A stretch of 64,000 bases of DNA from an uncultured Muribaculaceae bacterium. Lineage in GTDB: Bacteria > Bacteroidota > Bacteroidia > Bacteroidales > Muribaculaceae. Shown in pieces: positions 61,087 to 64,000 of this stretch. Positions within the stretch are counted from its first letter, which is position 1; each line of letters opens with the position of its first letter. The notes below the pieces were generated by a model. That model made no database searches. It was not told the origin of the DNA and was given only the letters and a program-made list of their open reading frames with translations. The translations under genes and the position numbers were made by a program. Location of the stretch: contig CAKUMB010000008.1 in NCBI GenBank assembly GCA_934667475.1, forward strand, positions 1-64,000. Direction: 5' to 3'.

Positions 61087-61572
61087 ATGACACTGATATT
61101 CAACCTGCTTCAAGACGCATTTTTCGCAGCGCTCGCCGCCATAGGCTTTGCGAGCGTGAGCAACCCGCCGCGCAACGCATTCAAATTCTGCGCCCTGATA
61201 GCCGCCGTGGGCCACTCCACGCGCTATCTGCTGATGAACGTGTTTGGCTGGCACATAGTGCTGGGCAGCTTTGTGGCCGCCGTGGTGATAGGCATGCTGG
61301 CCATACTCATCGCCCCCAGGGTGAAGTGTCCGCCCGAGACATTTGCCTTTCCGTCGCTGCTGCCCATGATTCCGGGCATCTACGCCTACCACACCGTGCA
61401 GGCCCTGGTGCTGTGCGTGAGCACAAGCGACGAGGCAGTGATTTCGCACTACAGCAGCCTGCTGATGTACAACGGACTGATATGCACCTTTGTGATAGCC
61501 TGCATGGTGGTGGGCGCCGTGGTGCCAATCATCTCGTTCAAGCGCCTCTCATTCACCGCCACCCGCAGCTGA
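61087..61572 (+). CDS. ThrE/YjjB-like exporter subunit, small
   Basis: The 161-residue protein has four or five membrane segments (MTLIFNLLQDAFFAALAAIG, AAVVIGMLAILIAP) and the family motif FPSLLPMIPGIYAYHTV. It corresponds to the second half of fused ThrE proteins. It follows the large subunit by 39 nt and ends at a terminator, so the two form an operon. Confidence 0.88.
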   Translation: MTLIFNLLQDAFFAALAAIGFASVSNPPRNAFKFCALIAAVGHSTRYLLMNVFGWHIVLGSFVAAVVIGMLAILIAPRVKCPPETFAFPSLLPMIPGIYAYHTVQALVLCVSTSDEAVISHYSSLLMYNGLICTFVIACMVVGAVVPIISFKRLSFTATRS

Positions 61573-61608
61573 GCAGCGGCAGAAGGCATTCAGGCATCAT
61601 TGCCAACA

Positions 61609-61649
61609 CATTGACGCGGCACACACACTGTGCCGCGTCAATGCTTTTT
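61609..61649 (+). terminator. intrinsic terminator of the exporter operon
   Basis: A perfect 15 bp stem (CATTGACGCGGCACA with TGTGCCGCGTCAATG) with a 5 nt loop is followed by CTTTTTC. It lies 37 nt after the stop. The rest of the 61573-61882 gap is AT-rich with a promoter box. Confidence 0.9.
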
Positions 61650-61733
61650 CGCCCCATTGGCCTATTTGCCACTTTCCGATATTATTCTCTGCGACACTGC
61701 AATGAAAATTATAGAAAAAAGTGGGGGTAAAAA

Positions 61734-61765
61734 TTGGGTTGGTGCAAGAAAAAACGCTAAATTTG
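61734..61765 (+). promoter_or_regulatory. promoter of the BspA-like gene
   Basis: TTGG at 61734-61737, 20 nt, TAAATTTG at 61758-61765. The -7 box is exact and the -33 partial. The ATG follows 117 nt later, giving a long leader. Confidence 0.55.
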
Positions 61766-61882
61766 TAGCGTGGTATGCAATGCTGAGCGGCCAAATGCGG
61801 CCACTTGGCGATGCGAGCACAATTATCAAGGCATAGACAAGAATTAAAAACCATTTTTATAATAACATTTTAATAAAAAACT

Positions 61883-64000
61883 ATGAACATGAAGAAAAAT
61901 ACCTATTTCGCATGTTTACGCGGTTTTGCTCTGGGCCTGACCTGCCTTCTGGCAGTGCCTCTGGCCAGCGCGGCAACCGTGATTCACAACAATGTGGCCT
62001 ACACCACGGGCAAACCCAAGACCAATGTGTCGGTGGCTAAGAGCACCAGTGCAACTGGCGCCTACACCGGAGAGATTGTAATTCCCGAAACCTTTGAGGA
62101 AAAAGGCATCACCTACACTGTGGTGGGTGTGGCTGCCAACGCCTTCAAGGCAACCACTGTGACCAAGGTGACTCTGCCTAAGACTTGCGTCAGCATTGGC
62201 CGCAACGCATTCATCGACTGCGCCGAGCTGACCAACTACCCTGTGCCCGAAGAGGCAACAGCACTTGGCAACGGTGCTTTCAAGGGCTGCAAGAAGATAA
62301 CCGAAGCCTTTATCCCCGGCGGCGTGACCACTCCGCAAACGAGCGAAACGTTCAGCCAGTGCTCAAGCCTGAAGAAGCTCACCATCAAGGCTGGCACAAG
62401 CGCCCTGCGTGTGACCAACGGCCTCTTTGGCGGCGACTCCACAAGCTGGTATCCCCCAATCGAAGAGCTCGTGATTGAGCGCAACCTGACTATGGAGAAC
62501 GTGCTCAGCAACCAGAACCCCTTCCGCGGCGCCAAGTCGCTGAAGAAGGTGACTTTTGGCGGCGAGGCCACCACACTGCTGAGCGAGATGTTCTCGGGCT
62601 GCCCGCTGCTTGAGACAGTGGAGTTTGCCGAGGGCAACAAGGTGACCGCTCTTGGCGGCCAGGCCTTCAAGGGCTGCAAGGCCCTGAAGTCGATAGTGCT
62701 GCCCAACGGCGTGACCGAAATTCCGTCGAGCGCATTTGCCAGCTGCACGGCTCTGCAGAGCGTGACACTTGGCAACGCCACCACCACCATCGCCGACTAC
62801 TCGTTCAGCGACTGCAAGGCCCTGAAGTCGATTGAAATGCCCGCCACTGTGACATCGATCCAGGCAGGCGCGTTCAACAACAGCGGCCTGACCGGCGCAC
62901 TCACAGTGCCCGCAGCAGTGCAGAGCATCGGCACCAACGCATTTGCCGGCACCAAGATTAAAAGCGTGTCGCTGCCCGCATCGGTGGCCACCATTGGCGA
63001 GGGCGCATTCGCTCCCATCACCACTCTGGCAGGCATCACTGTGGCCGACGCCAACACCGCATTCAAGGTGAACAAGGGCGTGCTGACCACTGCCGACGGC
63101 AAGCGCCTGCTGGTGGTTGCACACCACGCAGCAGCAATGCCCACCGAACTCAACGACGACGCAATTGAGACCGTAGACCCCTACGGACTTGCATACGCTC
63201 CCTACAAGACTGTGAAGCTGAGTGCACTCAAAAACCTCAGCAACAACGCATTCCAGAACGCCGACATCACCGAGTTCACGCTGAAAAGCGGCGTAACTGT
63301 GGGCTCGAACCTGTTCAGCGGTTCGAAGCTGGCCAAGCTCGTGATTGAGGATGGCCGCAACGAAGTGCCCCAGGGTCTTTGCAACGGCTGCGCCGAACTG
63401 AGCAGCGTGACCCTCTCGGCCACTACCACCAACATGATGAAGGACGCCTTTGCCAACTGCCCCAAGCTGGCATCGATGGAGATTCCCAGCAGCACCAACT
63501 ACATAGAGCCAGGCTCGGTGCCCAGCACCATCAAGAGCCTGCGCGTGCTCAACGTGAGCGTGCCCGTGCTGGCAGCCGGCGTGTTCACTCCCGAGCAGAA
63601 AGACGTGGAGTGCAAGGTTGCCGCCAACGCAGTTGACGCCTACAAGGCCGCCGGCCAATGGCAGTATCTGAACATTGTGGCCGACAACACCATCTCGGGC
63701 AAGGGCGCCACTCTGGGCTGCCCCACCGGCCTCTACTTCGCCACCAAGGACGGCAAGCTGCTCTACAAGGACGAGCAGGGTCAGATTGTTGACACCAAGT
63801 TTGCCACAGGCGACCACGCATTCAACCTGGCCAGCTACAAGAACCGCATCTATGTGGGTGTGGCAGGCAAGGAGTTCCGCTACCAGAGCCCCACAGCAGG
63901 CATGGGCGACGGCGAGGTGTTCTATGTGAACCGCACCAACGACATCTTCTATCGCGTGACTGTGCTCAACAACGTGGGCTATGAGGCATTTCAGGATCCG
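61883..64000 (+). CDS. BspA-like leucine-rich repeat surface protein (cut by window end)
   Basis: The frame is open from 61883 to the last base, 706 codons without a stop, so the C-terminus is missing. It has a signal peptide (KKNTYFACLRGFALGLTCLL, then AVPLASA) and repeats of the LRR_5/BspA type at about 23-residue spacing, such as VTKVTLPKTCVSIGRNAFID, VTEIPSSAFASCTALQSVTL, VTSIQAGAFNNSGLTGALTV and VQSIGTNAFAGTKIKSVSLP. After about residue 600 a different domain begins (GLYFATKDGKLLYKDEQGQI). BspA proteins bind host proteins or other cells. A second ATG at 61889 is an alternative start. Confidence 0.88.
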   Translation, partial: MNMKKNTYFACLRGFALGLTCLLAVPLASAATVIHNNVAYTTGKPKTNVSVAKSTSATGAYTGEIVIPETFEEKGITYTVVGVAANAFKATTVTKVTLPKTCVSIGRNAFIDCAELTNYPVPEEATALGNGAFKGCKKITEAFIPGGVTTPQTSETFSQCSSLKKLTIKAGTSALRVTNGLFGGDSTSWYPPIEELVIERNLTMENVLSNQNPFRGAKSLKKVTFGGEATTLLSEMFSGCPLLETVEFAEGNKVTALGGQAFKGCKALKSIVLPNGVTEIPSSAFASCTALQSVTLGNATTTIADYSFSDCKALKSIEMPATVTSIQAGAFNNSGLTGALTVPAAVQSIGTNAFAGTKIKSVSLPASVATIGEGAFAPITTLAGITVADANTAFKVNKGVLTTADGKRLLVVAHHAAAMPTELNDDAIETVDPYGLAYAPYKTVKLSALKNLSNNAFQNADITEFTLKSGVTVGSNLFSGSKLAKLVIEDGRNEVPQGLCNGCAELSSVTLSATTTNMMKDAFANCPKLASMEIPSSTNYIEPGSVPSTIKSLRVLNVSVPVLAAGVFTPEQKDVECKVAANAVDAYKAAGQWQYLNIVADNTISGKGATLGCPTGLYFATKDGKLLYKDEQGQIVDTKFATGDHAFNLASYKNRIYVGVAGKEFRYQSPTAGMGDGEVFYVNRTNDIFYRVTVLNNVGYEAFQDP

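Overview
The window is a chromosomal segment of a Bacteroidales bacterium. Evidence for this is the single run str-S10-spc-alpha with the order expected for the phylum, the zinc-free L36 and S14, promoters of the Bacteroidetes type (TTTG, about 20 nt, TAnnTTTG), lipoproteins with acidic residues after the lipid cysteine, a TonB receptor/DUF4249 pair, DUF1460, DUF4153, WG-repeat and BspA-like proteins. Coding DNA is mostly GC-rich. Muribaculaceae is my best guess, with Prevotellaceae as the alternative; the family assignment is inference.

Layout. 0.1-3.7 kb: a DUF1460 amidase-like protein converging on a large secreted GH9-CE4 fusion. 4.0-10.7 kb: an accessory block on the minus strand with a LlaJI-like restriction-modification operon (C5 methyltransferase, McrB-like AAA protein, McrC-like nuclease), a serine recombinase and a secreted protein of unknown function. 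Two same-orientation copies of a ~95 bp intergenic repeat lie at the two ends of this block. 11.2-29.9 kb: one long minus-strand translation operon, rpsL to rplQ, including fusA, secY, map, infA and rpoA, with a clear promoter at 29.87-29.90 kb and an intrinsic terminator at 11.21-11.25 kb. 30.0-33.0 kb: rmlC, and divergently a sugar nucleotidyltransferase-like protein and asd. 33.1-34.5 kb: a WG-repeat protein. 34.6-41.5 kb: a seven-gene envelope operon (lipoprotein, predicted secreted cysteine hydrolase, three tandem paralogous lipoproteins, TonB receptor, DUF4249 lipoprotein). 41.9-45.8 kb: fadD-like, prfB with its programmed frameshift, and argB behind an intrinsic hairpin. 46.0-48.8 kb: DUF4153 membrane protein and argE. 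48.9-51.4 kb: ECF sigma, putative anti-sigma, small secreted protein, beta-barrel. 51.6-55.2 kb: an unknown lipoprotein and a periplasmic M3 peptidase. 55.3-58.1 kb: two rhomboid proteases and an exo/endonuclease/phosphatase-fold protein. 58.4-61.6 kb: HU, dGTPase and a split ThrE/YjjPB-type exporter. 61.9 kb to the end: a BspA-like leucine-rich protein cut by the window edge.

The two parts most worth attention are the restriction-modification operon, whose base composition changes abruptly inside the McrB-like gene next to the Walker A motif, and the seven-gene envelope operon, where a predicted cysteine hydrolase is followed by three lipoproteins that share both ends but differ in the middle. 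No tRNA, rRNA or CRISPR array was seen.
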